A stretch of DNA of 64,000 bases, taken from Albula goreensis (taxonomy: Eukaryota > Chordata > Actinopteri > Albuliformes > Albulidae). The notes beneath the pieces were generated by a model. It was not told the DNA's origin. It saw only the letters and a list, made by a program, of their open reading frames with translations, and did no database searches. Made by a program: the position numbers and the translations under genes. How positions within the stretch are numbered: the first letter of the stretch is position 1; every line of letters begins with the position of its first letter. Shown here in pieces: positions 12,501 to 24,600 of the stretch. The stretch covers positions 35,976,052-36,040,051 of the forward strand of contig CM040747.1 in assembly GCA_022829145.1 (NCBI GenBank). Direction: 5' to 3'.

Positions 12501-12717
12501 TAACAAATCTAACAGCAGTTTCAGGAACAAGTACAGACAGCATTTCAGTCTTTTACACAACAAGATTGGTTCAATTTGTTATTATTATTTAAGTTTAGTT
12601 TTGCTCTTCTGTCCACAAGCAATCTTACAAAAGTTCACGAGTAGTAATTCTGTATATCCACTATCTTATATTAACGTTACCTGCTGCCGATCCGGCTACA
12701 AAATCTGCAAAGTGCAT
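9579..12717 (-). CDS. slc25a47: Mitochondrial carrier, SLC25A47 orthologue
   Basis: Six coding exons on the minus strand join in frame: 12717-12681, 11698-11655, 11414-11343, 11178-10996, 10596-10344 and 9856-9579, giving 288 residues. All boundaries are GT-AG. The start [13 protein letters not shown] lies where other SLC25A47 proteins begin. Three carrier repeats each carry the P-x-D-x-x-K signature: PFDTVK, PLDTVK and PMDVIK. The text [10 protein letters not shown], the CEWLTPAG segment and [13 protein letters not shown] match the mammalian liver carrier closely. Members span the inner mitochondrial membrane with six helices. SLC25A47 is liver-enriched and affects hepatic energy metabolism, and its substrate is debated. 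Head-to-head neighbour of slc25a29. Intron 1 holds a 141-bp tandem duplication. Confidence 0.92.
12343..12624. repeat. 141-bp tandem duplication in slc25a47 intron 1
   Basis: Two adjacent copies begin at 12343 and 12484 with GAATGGCTAAACTTGCGTAA and end with TGTCCACAAGCAA. They differ at scattered positions only. Both lie within slc25a47 intron 1, close to exon 1 (12717-12681), and create a spurious 138-codon open frame on the plus strand. Confidence 0.9.
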
Positions 12718-15204
12718 CCCCTTCCCTATGAAAATGAATCTAGAAAACAGTGGTTAAAAGCAGTCAAGTGAGTATTATCGCCTCATGGGATAGTCGTGCC
12801 TGGATCACAAAGTTCTTCTCTGTAGATGTAGGCTGTACTTGTCATTGAGTTATGTAGCTATCCTTATCGTCATGTCGGACAGAATAGCATCCCGCTAGCT
12901 GCATTCACCCCATGAAATCCGTCAAAATAAAAGCCCGATACACTTAATAATTATTATGAGAATTGTTACCTCTAAAACACGGTAATTTCGTTATTGAACG
13001 TTCTATAATGTTGCATCGTGTTACGAGTACTTTTGGGTGAAATAATAAAGTTTGCTGTTAGGTAATTAAATGTATAAATGGGATTTATACATTCAGCAAT
13101 TAACTTTAACACTTCTTATTCGAATTCTCGTCAGAATTCAGGAAAGGTTTAATGTGTTTATATCATTGATATGATTGAATGTTGTTTCTAATAGTAATAA
13201 TATAATAATTGTTGTTGTTTTTGTTGTTGTATTGCATGATGTAATTCAATTGATTGCATTTCATTTGATCCCAAAGATTCAAACATGACAAAGAAGAAAT
13301 GTTATATCAACAACATACATATTTATCCAAAAGACGAAAAATGTGTTTGAATGAAAATGTTTTATATACAAAGAAGACATGTTATATCACAACATATATA
13401 TGTGTACAAAAGACAAAATGTGTTTGAATGTCGATGTTTTATCTTCACACAAAATAGCAAAAAATAATTACTAATAATTAACTTTCTATAATCTATTTTA
13501 AGTTTTTGTTTTCATGAGTGCTGTACTTCCCAAACTGTGTCAATGAAGATCAAAGTGTTCACCAGCATTCATTTGAGCCAGAGTTTAAATTGTTTGTTAG
13601 GACTGCAGTTTTGTAAATTGATAATAAATTAATAAATTAACTGTGCACCTACAGTTTAATTACATTCGTTAACAGAATTCTAGGGGGATCTAATCACAAG
13701 ATCATAGCTCCCAATGCAATGCAGCTGCCTTACTTAACAGTGATGGAGTGGGTATGAGCCATTCTATATCAACCAGTTAGAGGTGCATACATTCAAAACA
13801 CTTGTACCAGCAAAATACAAACTGAATCATGTTCATTATCAGAATTTTAGGTTTTCATCTTAATGCATTCCAAGGTCTATGAGTCATTTGAATATCAGAA
13901 TTTGCCCATTGTTAAAAGCATACATTTCATTAATTTTATTTTAATGAAATAATTATTTTTTAAAAATTATTTGTCTTATAACCACCTTGATAAAACTATA
14001 CTCCTTACTGGCAAGTGTTATTCATTGTGTTTTTTATTGCATTTGCGGCACACAGTAGCAATAAAGCTGGATTTTCCCAACAGTCCAAAACACAGGATAA
14101 AATGCATTTTCTTCCTGAACAGGACATACTGTTTTCTGTTGTAATTAGGGAAGTCCAGTCTAATGCAAAAATGTTGGCAGCCATTGATGTGTCTGATGAA
14201 ATGTTAGATCCAGCCAACAGAGAACTGTGCACTGCCTCTTTAAAAAAAAAAAAAAAAAATCACTACAGTACATTGTTTTGTATAACAGTGCTCAATAAAG
14301 TCATTTTAATCTGCAGGTGTGTTACAAACTGAGAGACAGTGTTAATGTAGGACTATACAGCTACTCAAAACCTGGAACATAAGCCAATGCATACTGTTTG
14401 GCTAGCCAAGGGAAATCACCCACACACTGTAATACAGCATCTGACCTTCTAATTATAGGATGTTCTAATCTGTAATAAGCACGTATGTGTTATGAAAGAC
14501 TGACGTACCAGCATGTTGGTTTCTGCCAGTGGGGGCTTGCTGGGTCAAAAAGATTACACTTAAATAACCCCACCCCCAGCCCCAAAAACAGTGTGAGAGC
14601 GAGAGAGAGAGAGAGGAGGGAGGGAGGGAGATAAACCCATGTGTATTACAGTTTAGCATGATCTGAACATCAGGAATGCTAATTATCACATTTCCAGAAT
14701 GGGGCTGGAGACAGGGACGATGAGAGCTGGGTATACCGTACATGATTAGTGCCAGATATGTGCATTTGAAAGCAATTCTTACGACTTATGGGACTGGTGT
14801 TTTCATTTACAGTGAATCTAAACACAAACCCACCTTTCACACCAGTATGACATTGTGGCACAGTGTGTTCTGTACCCGGTCCAGTAAGCCTTGAGTTACA
14901 TGTTCTCAAACCTGATAAAAGAGATGCAGAGAAATGAACTGTATTAAGTCCTCAAGAGAGACTTTGGAATGGCTGTTATTAGAACATTCTACGATACTTA
15001 ATTGAGTAGGCTACTGTTTTACTCATATTCAATGCACAGTGGTTTACTAATGTCGTTTAATATTAAATACATTTTAATTTAGGCTGTAGAATTAACTGCC
15101 ACCGCTGTTCAGTTCACGAGTTTGCGGTGATGGTGACGCGCTTCCCCTTGTTTTCGAATGGCTTTATTGCGCCGCTCTACTACAACGCAATACATAAGCT
15201 TGCG
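12718..15204. other. Divergent intergenic region between two carrier genes
   Basis: This separates the start codons of slc25a47 (minus) and slc25a29 (plus). It is AT-rich in the middle, with an 80-bp tandem duplication at 13290-13449 and a GA-rich run at about 14597-14630. Control elements for slc25a47 should lie near its left end, but no TATA box or clear element was identified there. A 76-codon plus-strand frame at 14015-14242 is discussed as a finding. Confidence 0.5.
13290..13449. repeat. 80-bp tandem duplication
   Basis: Two copies start at 13290 and 13370 with AAAGAAGAAATGTTATATCA and AAAGAAGACATGTTATATCA. Each contains AATGTGTTTGAATG and ends near ATGTTTTAT. No function is apparent. 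Confidence 0.85.
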
Positions 15205-15340
15205 GTGGGAACCAATGAGCGTGTTGGGCGGAATGTAAAGGGGGAGTTGTCTTGGTCACAAAGCTACGATTGGCTCAATTACTCCTCCACAAAAGGATAC
15301 ATGTAACACCTCCCGTGACGTCACATCCCATTACCGAAAT
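15205..15340 (+). promoter_or_regulatory. Proximal promoter of slc25a29 with CRE and two CCAAT boxes
   Basis: A palindromic cAMP response element, TGACGTCA, is at 15316-15323. Upstream are a CCAAT box in ACCAATGAGC (15211-15220) and an inverted one in GATTGGCT (15268-15275). The coding start is at 15673, leaving about 350 bp for the rest of the promoter and the 5' UTR. The arrangement of CCAAT boxes and a CRE without a TATA box is usual for broadly expressed genes. Binding is inferred from motifs only. Confidence 0.6.
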
Positions 15341-15672
15341 AGAAATAGCCCGTGTTATCTACGTTGTTGGGTAAAATTTTTTCCACGGCGGTTCCAGGAG
15401 ACTGTAGAATCACCCGCATCATTTCATAGTCCTCACATTGTTCAATGGGTTTTAGGCACTGATTTTTTTATGACTGGGCTGAGACACGATACGCAGCTAC
15501 TTAACACACAGTAAATTACGTAGGATTTACCCGTAAAAATAGCAGAGAAACCCCAACAGTTAACGAAACTCAGCTGCTGCGACTAAAACCAAGGACATAA
15601 CAGAACATTAGCTAGTTACAGTGTTAACTAGCTAGGTAGTTAAATATCCCCAAATATTGTACAAGAGTTGTG

Positions 15673-18600
15673 ATGGACTTCCTCGCGGGATGCATAGGAG
15701 GTAAGTGCATAGCTGGTGGTAAAAAAATGATTACAACATCTAGTGCAGTTATGGGACTGAGTAGATGTGTACCTAGCTGGCCTTATGTTGAGTAGATCTA
15801 CTATGCGGCTAGCTACACGCAGCTGGTTACTTCAACTAACTCGCTACATGCAGTTAACATTTACTAACGAAACAAATGGAATGAGGTAAACTTAAGTAAA
15901 CGATCGTCTTACTGGGCTTGCTGAACATCGATTGAATTGCTGGGTGTGTAACAAAGAATAATATGTTCTGAATGAGTTGTGGCGATGTTTATTTTCGCGG
16001 TTGGCTAGTTACGGCTGTAAAGAGCAAACCAGTAACGGATACGTGAACGTTGGCTAACTTTAGCCTGCTATCTTTCCGGAAATTAATTCCCAGAGCAGGA
16101 TGATATACGCTGGAATTTTAATTCATGGATATAGGTCTGGAAGTGTGTCGCACACATGGAGAGCAGTGCGTTTGTAAGAGTTTGAACTGATTGACACCAG
16201 GTTGCACTTTGCTGCATAAGATTAAGCCAGCGTGTGCTTCCGCACTGTGGCGCTCAGTGATGTAGCCATACACATGAGCGGAATTGACAAGATTTAAGAC
16301 TACTGCAGCATGCCTTGTATTCCATTTGATTAAGAACAAACAATAAGCGGCTCCGTCAATAGTTCGTTATGGAGCTAATGCAATGTTACACAGCTTATAC
16401 GGGTGATGACTATGAGCCATGACGAGTGTCTATTTAGTTGAGTCACGCTGATAACATCCCTCTGCAGCAACCTTACCTGCCACAAAATTAGAAATTGCCT
16501 TTCTAAGTAGGTAAATGTTTATACTATAAATTTCATTTACATAATTTAGTTGTATAATTCGGCAGACGTTTCCTGTCTTCAAAACGATTTGACTAACTTG
16601 TTTCTTGTGTTGGCTGCTTGATAGTTTTTTTTTTCCCATGAGAATATCAATCGTCTCCTGGTTTACTACTTTAATACCACCTGTTCGCATTCTCTCAACA
16701 AAATCGATGATCGACGATGATAATAATAATGGTAACTCCATTTTTTGATATGTCAGTATTTTACAGGATATTCTTTATAAATGCCTTGCCAGCGAGGTGT
16801 CAAGGCGATCCTGTGTGGGAGATTTGACTTGACCCGAGAAGCCAGGACAGTTCTGTGGTCTTCCGCGTAGTTTAGTGTCAATTTGAAGTCGTACTTTATG
16901 TCTGGAAGCTTCAGTGTTTTAATCCTAACTTTTGTTGTTGTTATGACACTCGCACAGTCTTTTGAATTTCAGGTAGCTTGACAACAAGTTGTGGCGGACA
17001 CCCACTTTGAAGTGTTATAGAATAATCATACACTTTGCCAATGTCACTTTGAAAATCCGCTCTTTTGTAGCTGTGTGTGAAGATGTTGACGCGTATGAGC
17101 CGAAGCTTATAGTACAGGTTCAGTTTTCTGTTACAAGGTTATTCCACAGCTGTCCAAGGATGCTTTAGTAAATAACCCAGTAATATGATTCAATAAAACA
17201 TGTAACAACATCTTTTCCATGTAAAACGTAAATAACGTTATACCATTGCTAAGAAAATTAGTGAAAATATTTCAGGTAACTGTTTTGATAAAGCAGTAAG
17301 CAGTCGCGGATAGTATCAGTTGTCCCCATACAAGTGAAAAGAGACTAATCAAAAACTAATCAAGTATTGCATGTTTTTGGATTTAGCACTTAACAAATCC
17401 CTGGTAAACCAAGTACTTCTATTGACTAGCGTACCTCTGTAAATAAGTAGCTCTTGACTGGACCTCGATAAATTGATCGGCTCTCGATGGAGCCGTTGGC
17501 TATGCTTTGAAGGCTGTGTACACAGGCTACTGTCCAGCTGTTATCTCCTCTTGACTGCTCACCTTTATTTATTCATGATTTGAGCCTTGGCAAAACAGCC
17601 ACATTTCACAGCTAGTGACGACGATCGAGGTGGTGGTGACGTCATGCAACACACAAGGCACAGTGCCGGTCGGACTGTATCTCAGGTCATACACACATGT
17701 TTAGACGACCTTGGCCGTTTTAGTTCATATACCATTTAGGTTCCTGAAATAGGCTAACAGCAGCCTGCTCCAGGTGTTTTAAATGCACTCCGAGGTTGGT
17801 ATGCACTGTCGAGAATCATAGGCACTCATGGTTTGTAACACCACTTCCAAGAAATGACAACAAGAATAGCCCTCCAGAAAAGGTAGAAAGATACATACAC
17901 ACCCTTGCGGTGGCCAATCATAAAATCTATCATCGTGTCACTGTTGCTGTGCCAGGACTTCTACCAGTAATACACTCAGATTACATTTTGGCACACAGTG
18001 TAGCCTGATGGTACCACCACCAGTTTTATCAAAGTATAAAAGCTAACAATTAGCCTGTATGCAGTAGAGTGGTTAGGGAACCTTATGAGGCTATTCCCAG
18101 ACACTGCCATCTTGTCTCATGGAATTTCTGGAATTCAGAGCTTACTTAATGAAAGGTTTACTGTTCATTCACAGATGTGTCAGGATTATATACTGTTCCA
18201 TATGAGGGCACATGTTCCTTTGACATATTCAGTAGTTTGTGAGTAATTGATTTTGATGTCCAGTTTATATCGTTTTCACACTGAAAACCGATAGTAATGC
18301 AGGATGAGTTGTCTCCAGCATGTGCTATTGTTTAAGTGGGCACAGGCCTTGAAAGACTGCATCCTCACAGAAACGTTGCTGGGTTGTTGATGAATTCTTA
18401 AGAAAGTTAATTTATCCCAGCTTACCAGATTCTGCCCGGTTGCATGTGTGAATTTGCTTTGACCTTGTTTAAGAACTTTTTGTACCGTTAGTGTCTGATC
18501 ATAGTGCATAGGAGTAATGGTCAAACACATTCCATGCCATAGTCCTTCTGCTCTCCCTGTTTATGCAAACGAGCGGAGCTCTCAGTGGTCCTCAATGTTT

Positions 18601-21600
18601 GGTTTCTATGACAAACACAGCAATTGTAACACTGTGTCTGCCCCCCTCATTTTCATAGTCCAAGGCCATTGGTCCATGTGCTGTGGTTGGCGAACAGCTG
18701 ACAGATCAGCAGCATGCCACTTGCAAGGTCTCCTGGTGTATTTCCACTGAGTTCTGCAGGTTCAGCCCCCAGATTGGTCAGGACAGCCAAGCCCCCTTTT
18801 ATTCGTTAGAGCTTAATGTAGGGAGCTGAAACCCTGGAGTGTGATTGGCCACTGAAATGGTACTGGCTGTGGGCGGGGACCAATGGGAAAGCCCCTGAGG
18901 TCAGATGCAGCCATAGGGGTTTTGTATTACGCTGAGAGGCAAGACCGGGTGTCAGAGAAACCTTGACCAGCAACAGAAGCCTGATACCCCATAAACACTG
19001 ATTATGCAAGCCCCTACTGAATTAATACAAGGGTGTCCCAGAGGGCAGGACCTGTTGACAGACCTGCACTGGTGCCCATGCTGTCCCCATCTGGATGACA
19101 CAGCATGTTTCAAAAGAAGCGAGTTTCTACTGATGAGACATTCGTCATCCATTCACCTGATAGACTGAGTTTAAAATGATCCTGTCATCAGATCATGCTT
19201 AGCACTGTTTTTGTGAGATGAAGTAGCATTGCGGAACAACCCAAGTGATTTGGAATATATCAAGCTACATAGAACATGGAAGCTATGATGCAAGATTGTG
19301 GATTTTTTTTTTTTTTTTTTTTTTTTTTCATTTTCTTGAAGTAATACTCTTCTAAGCTTATTTGGTTGGATCTGTACATACATCAACAAAAGTGACATGG
19401 CTCTGTAGCAGCGGCTTCAGGGATCCTAAGAACTCACTATCCCCAAAGAGACTCACCAAGTGCTCAAAAAGGGACCGACAAGACACTGGCCACTCAGTCT
19501 GTATTTACTCATGTAGGCATATTTCCTCAAGTTACGAGTTATCTTTAGTATTGTGATCTCAGCTGTATTTCTCGGAAGATTTCCCTGATCACCATGCAGG
19601 TAGTCTGATTCTCTGTGGGATGCCTTGCTTCATACCTCTGAGGGCTGGAACTACACCAGAGCTCTGACATAAATTTTACCAGCTAGTTTAAAACCATGAA
19701 CTGTGAGCTCGGGTGAAATCACAACCATCTACATGGAGCCAGGCCATGAGTTTTTTGGGATTTGTTCCAATATATGTCTAAACTTGTGACAAATGGTCCT
19801 TGAAACTGATGACGTATAACAGTGTTTGCAGAATGCTACCTCTCTTTCTTGCTCTCGTTTTCTCTCTTACTCCCTGAAATGTGCTCTTGTTTATGTGTCC
19901 CCACCTGCGGAGTTGGGCAGTGTCTGACATCTGTGTCTTTTGTTTAATTACAGGTGCTGCTGGTGTCCTTGTTGGGCACCCCTTTGACACGGTCAAGGTG
20001 GGTTTGTCATTTTGTCAGAATTGGCTTTGCTGTGCATTTGCTTATTTTGGTTTTGCAACTATATGAATGCATGACTTTTCTAAAAAAAAAATGTCAAATT
20101 AATCAAATACAAATGGCAAGCACAGAGGAAACGAGAATACATTGCAGTCCCCATCCCACCACTGTTAAAACCTAACTCAAAAATCCCAAAAATGCAGCAT
20201 GCTAATTGTGAATGTTGCATAATATTTACAAGATTCATTGAGAAGGCTGTTACCGGCCTTCTGCTTGTGATGATATGTGTCTGCAAAGCTCAAGCTGGTT
20301 TTCCCGAAGTCCCTACATTCTCTCTGCACCCCGTTTTACAAGAGTGTTCCGTATTTGCACTTTCTAGTGTTTGTACTGGATTTTCTGGGCTATAGTAAGG
20401 ACGCCAGAGGACTACTTTAAGGCACTGTGAAAAACGATTAGGTTTGGTCTGAAACGGGTCAGCCAAGTTTAACAAAAAACTCTCCCAACTCTCTCAACAA
20501 GAGACGTTGGGCTGGTGTCCATGGAGCTCAGTCCATTTCGTGAAAAATGGAGATGTTGGGTGCATGCCAGCACGGCCTTACACGGCCTAACACGCCCCCA
20601 TTTGCTTGGTGAAGTCCAGGGGGGCTTTCTACAGACTTTGCTTCTTTGAGAGGCGACCGTGGCAGTTTTGACAACCCCCCCCGCCCCCCACCCCTCCCAA
20701 ATAATCTTCACTCCCTTCCCCTTTCAAAATGAACTTTTACTATTATACCCCTAGAATATGCATACTCCATAAATAGTACAGTACAGGTGTACTACTGTGT
20801 CTGCTCTATTTCTCTTAACATTTTAGGGGTCTGTATTTTTGAATGCTTTGTTTTGTTAACTCCAGGATCCCCCCGTATACAAGATGCCCCACTCAACTTG
20901 CCGGTAAAATTAATATAATTTTTGAATAACACGATTTCTTTTATTGTGTACTTTTTTGTTTTATAATTGATATATTGACAGGAACACAAGCAAAATGATT
21001 GTGTATGCATTTTAATGACTGTGTTTGCAGTGTATTTTGAGGTCTTTGCTCTGTTGGAATGTGCAAGGCTGTAGTGATGTGGATTCCTTTCTTGTGATCT
21101 CGTTATTTCTGGAGTAGGAAGCATGAAGCTGCAGGGAAGAGCTGGCCGTGTAGACCTGTAGGCTTTTCAGCTGCATTTGTTTATGCATACTCCAGTTTGA
21201 CCCAGCCTATGGTTTTCACAAACCTCCCTGTTAAAAACACATCAAAGTGCTTAGTGCTTTGATTGTATTCTGCATCCTACATTTTTCATTCCTGGACTGA
21301 ATCCAGACCTTGCTGCAGCAGCCTGTGGTGTGGAGTCTCACCAGCTGATGACTAGTTCACCAAAGTGTCACCCAGGGAGGGAGGGTTTAGTATTCCTGGA
21401 TACCCCCCACCTAGATAATGACTGGGCACCTGCAATCTGACAAGGCCAGAGGTACTTTACTCTACTGCTGCAGCTGCTGTGCTTTAGTAGTCTGGACGCT
21501 GCATGGAGAGGTAGTAGTTAAAATACGTTATGCTACCTTTTTGCTATTTACCTGATGAACAGGAGTGATCAGGAGTGATTAGGAGTGATTTTGTAAAGCA

Positions 21601-24600
21601 GGACATTTTTACTGAAGCTATTCAGGCATGCTCAAGGCTACTATGACAGGAACCTAGCTGGAACCTGCAGCCTCTTAGCTATGGGCCCAGCTCCCTGTCC
21701 ATTATACCTCACTGTTACCTCCTAGGTTCAGGCCCAGTTCGTTAACCATTATACTACACTACAACCTCTGAGATGCAAACCCAGCTCTTGAACCGTTATC
21801 TTGCATTATAACATCTGAGCTATAACCCCAGCTTTCAAACCGTTATGCCACATTGTAACCTCTGGGTGACTCGCCCAGCTCCCTCGCCGTTACACTTCAC
21901 TGTAACATCTGAGTTACAAGCCAACCTCCCTGAGCACTGCAGTACATTCTCATAATTGACTCTCCCTTATTCAGAGGACATGCATGACCTCTCCTCACCC
22001 ATGTCAGTGCTGAATATATTTCAGCAATGGGGCAGAAGTACAGTACTCCAGATTGCAATTTGGGGAGAGTGATGGAGGCGGGATTTTAAATTGTATCCCA
22101 ATAAGCACTCTTATTATTGTAGCAGTTGCGTTTATCTGGGAAAGGTTGCCTTCATTTTCCATGGGCCATTCCAAATCAGATCACTTGAGAAGAGAATATT
22201 TCAACACCACCCGTTACAGATCGTTGAAATAAATCCTTTTGAGCAAAAGTGGACATCTTGGTTACATTTGTTTTCTATAATTGGATCAGGTTTTGTCCTA
22301 AAAATAAGGATCTGGAGAATTAAAAACAACAACTAACAAATTTCAATACCTCTGATTTAAAAAAAAAAAAAAAAAAGTACATTTAGCACATTACATCATT
22401 TATCTGTTTCAACAAGCTCATCCTCTCCAGTTAATTTCTCAGACCATTGATGATGGCTGATAAGAAAATGGCTGTTGCTTTGGCTGAAATGTGTTGGTTG
22501 TTGTTTTGGTTTCTCCTAATCCGTATCATTATTAGGACCAAATCCAGTCAAATTTTGAGTCATAGACCTGAAAATATGAAGATTTATGCAAAATGCATAT
22601 AACCAAGATGGTCACTTTTGCTCAGATTTATTAATTTTTTTTCTTTGGAACATATCAATATTTGATTACAATTGCTCAAACATCATCTATGTAATCACTA
22701 TGTACCCTCTGTCAAAGTGTAACAAAGATCTGAGGCAGGTGGTGTCGGGCCCTAGATGCAAAATGACCCATCTTTCAAACTATGGTTTTGTGGGTTTCTT
22801 TATTCAGTTTAGCTTTCCATTATGTTCCATTACATTTAGAATTTAAGGAGATGCTCTCATCTAGAATGGGGAAAGAAAGTGCATATAAAAATGATTTGAC
22901 AAAGACCAAAGGCAGCACTAAGTTCATTATCAAAACCCAACGGCAGCACTCCATACACCAATACCCTTACAACGAGCACCATTTCACCAGAACAGCATAA
23001 CTGTTCAGGCAATGTAACATTAAGTAATTTTTCCAAAACAAGTCATGTGAAATGCACGATACATTGGGCAGGGTACTTCATCTGACCTTCGGCCAAGATG
23101 AGTTCTCTAAACGTAATTATCAGACTTGACCCCAGACCTTAGCTACGACCAAAATAGCAATTGCGTAAACAATTACAAATGTTAATTCCATCTGTAGATT
23201 TCTTTCCTCTCATTTGGGAACACCATGAGATGCTCTTTGATTGGTGTGTTTTTCTCTCTTCTTATCCATTTTCCTTGTTGCTTTTATTGTCCTTTATTTC
23301 TGAGCCAGGGGCTGTATGATTTAACCTGCAAAAGCGTTACTTTGTTGTAGATGAGGGATAAACATCATCTGATTGGAAGTGTAACACTGTAAGTACAGTC
23401 ATGGTGAATCCTTCCATTTCTCCCAGTCTAAATCTTGATTCTGTGGCCAGAAAAAATAAACAGGCTCAATAAATACCATATTTGTATTTTGACAGTCAGG
23501 CTAAAACCATCTTGAATTTTGTTTTATGTATGTTGTAACAGTACAAAAAGATTTTGTAATAGTGTAGTGAATGAGGATGGATTTTTACATTTTTTTGTCT
23601 CGTTTTTCCCTTGGTCCTCTTTCATGTTAAGCTGATGTCCTGATGTTGTGACATGTGTAAAATGTTTTTTGTTGTGGTCGATATTATTGACATGTGGAAA
23701 ATGTCTTTGAGCTGACTTGTGTATTGGTTCCTGATGGCAGGCCGTGTTTGTTTTTTTCCCAGGTGAGGCTGCAGGTGCAGAGTGTGGATAAGCCATTGTA
23801 TCGAGGGACCTTTCACTGCTTCCAGTCCATTGTGAAGCAGGAATCCGTAAGTGTCTGACACTGATGTCCAACTGTACAGACTGTGGGTCATGACCTGGTG
23901 TTGGGCCTTGAGAGGGCTCCTTACTTTGATCTCCATCAACTAATACCTTAGCAATTTTGTCTATCATACTTTTAAAATAATTTTCCCATACCCCTCCCCC
24001 CCCCACCCCATTTACCAAAGCACAGCCGAACAATTAAGCTGAATTCAGCAACCCTCTCCCTTTGACTTAGGAGGAGGCGTCCATCATATGGGTTTCCTCT
24101 GATTCACACTGCAGATGCACCACCTATTAAAGCACATACTGCCGATGTCATCGGGGTATGATAAAGTCAGCAGGAACCTGGCCAAACAGGAGTTGCCGGT
24201 AGAGAGCGATGAGACCAATTTAATCAATCGGCTTAACAGCTCTTTTCTTGGCAAGGCTGGGCCAATTGTTGCCTTTGCCCCTGTGGAAGGCACAGTAAAG
24301 TAAAGTAAGTAAAGGCACAGCTGGAACTCCCAACGCCCATTTTCAGGGCTCTTATCTGCCTCCCATATGAACATATGAGGCACTCAGTGGCCCATCTGTC
24401 CAAGTTTAATGAAAGGCAAGAAAAACAGATCTCCTTTTAAAAACAGATTTGCTCGGTACTTGTGCTATGAAATAGTGGGTTCCAATTTTAAATAGCCCTG
24501 TAGGTTATAGTGCTTGTAAAGAGGTTTGTTCTGGGTGTGGGTGGGCATTGTCAGGTGACTTAGTCTGGAATCCTCATGGCATGGGTCATGAGACAGATGT

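Noticed and set aside
12355-12771. 138-codon plus-strand frame with an internal repeat
   Set aside because: It is produced by the 141-bp tandem duplication and overlaps slc25a47 exon 1 on the opposite strand.
16430-16741. 103-codon minus-strand frame in slc25a29 intron 1
   Set aside because: The first 35 residues look fairly protein-like, but no family was recognised, no acceptor or partner exon was evident and the rest is AT-rich filler.
21713-21759. tRNA-like B box in the 47-bp repeat
   Set aside because: Only one unit resembles it and no A box or cloverleaf can be formed; not a tRNA gene.
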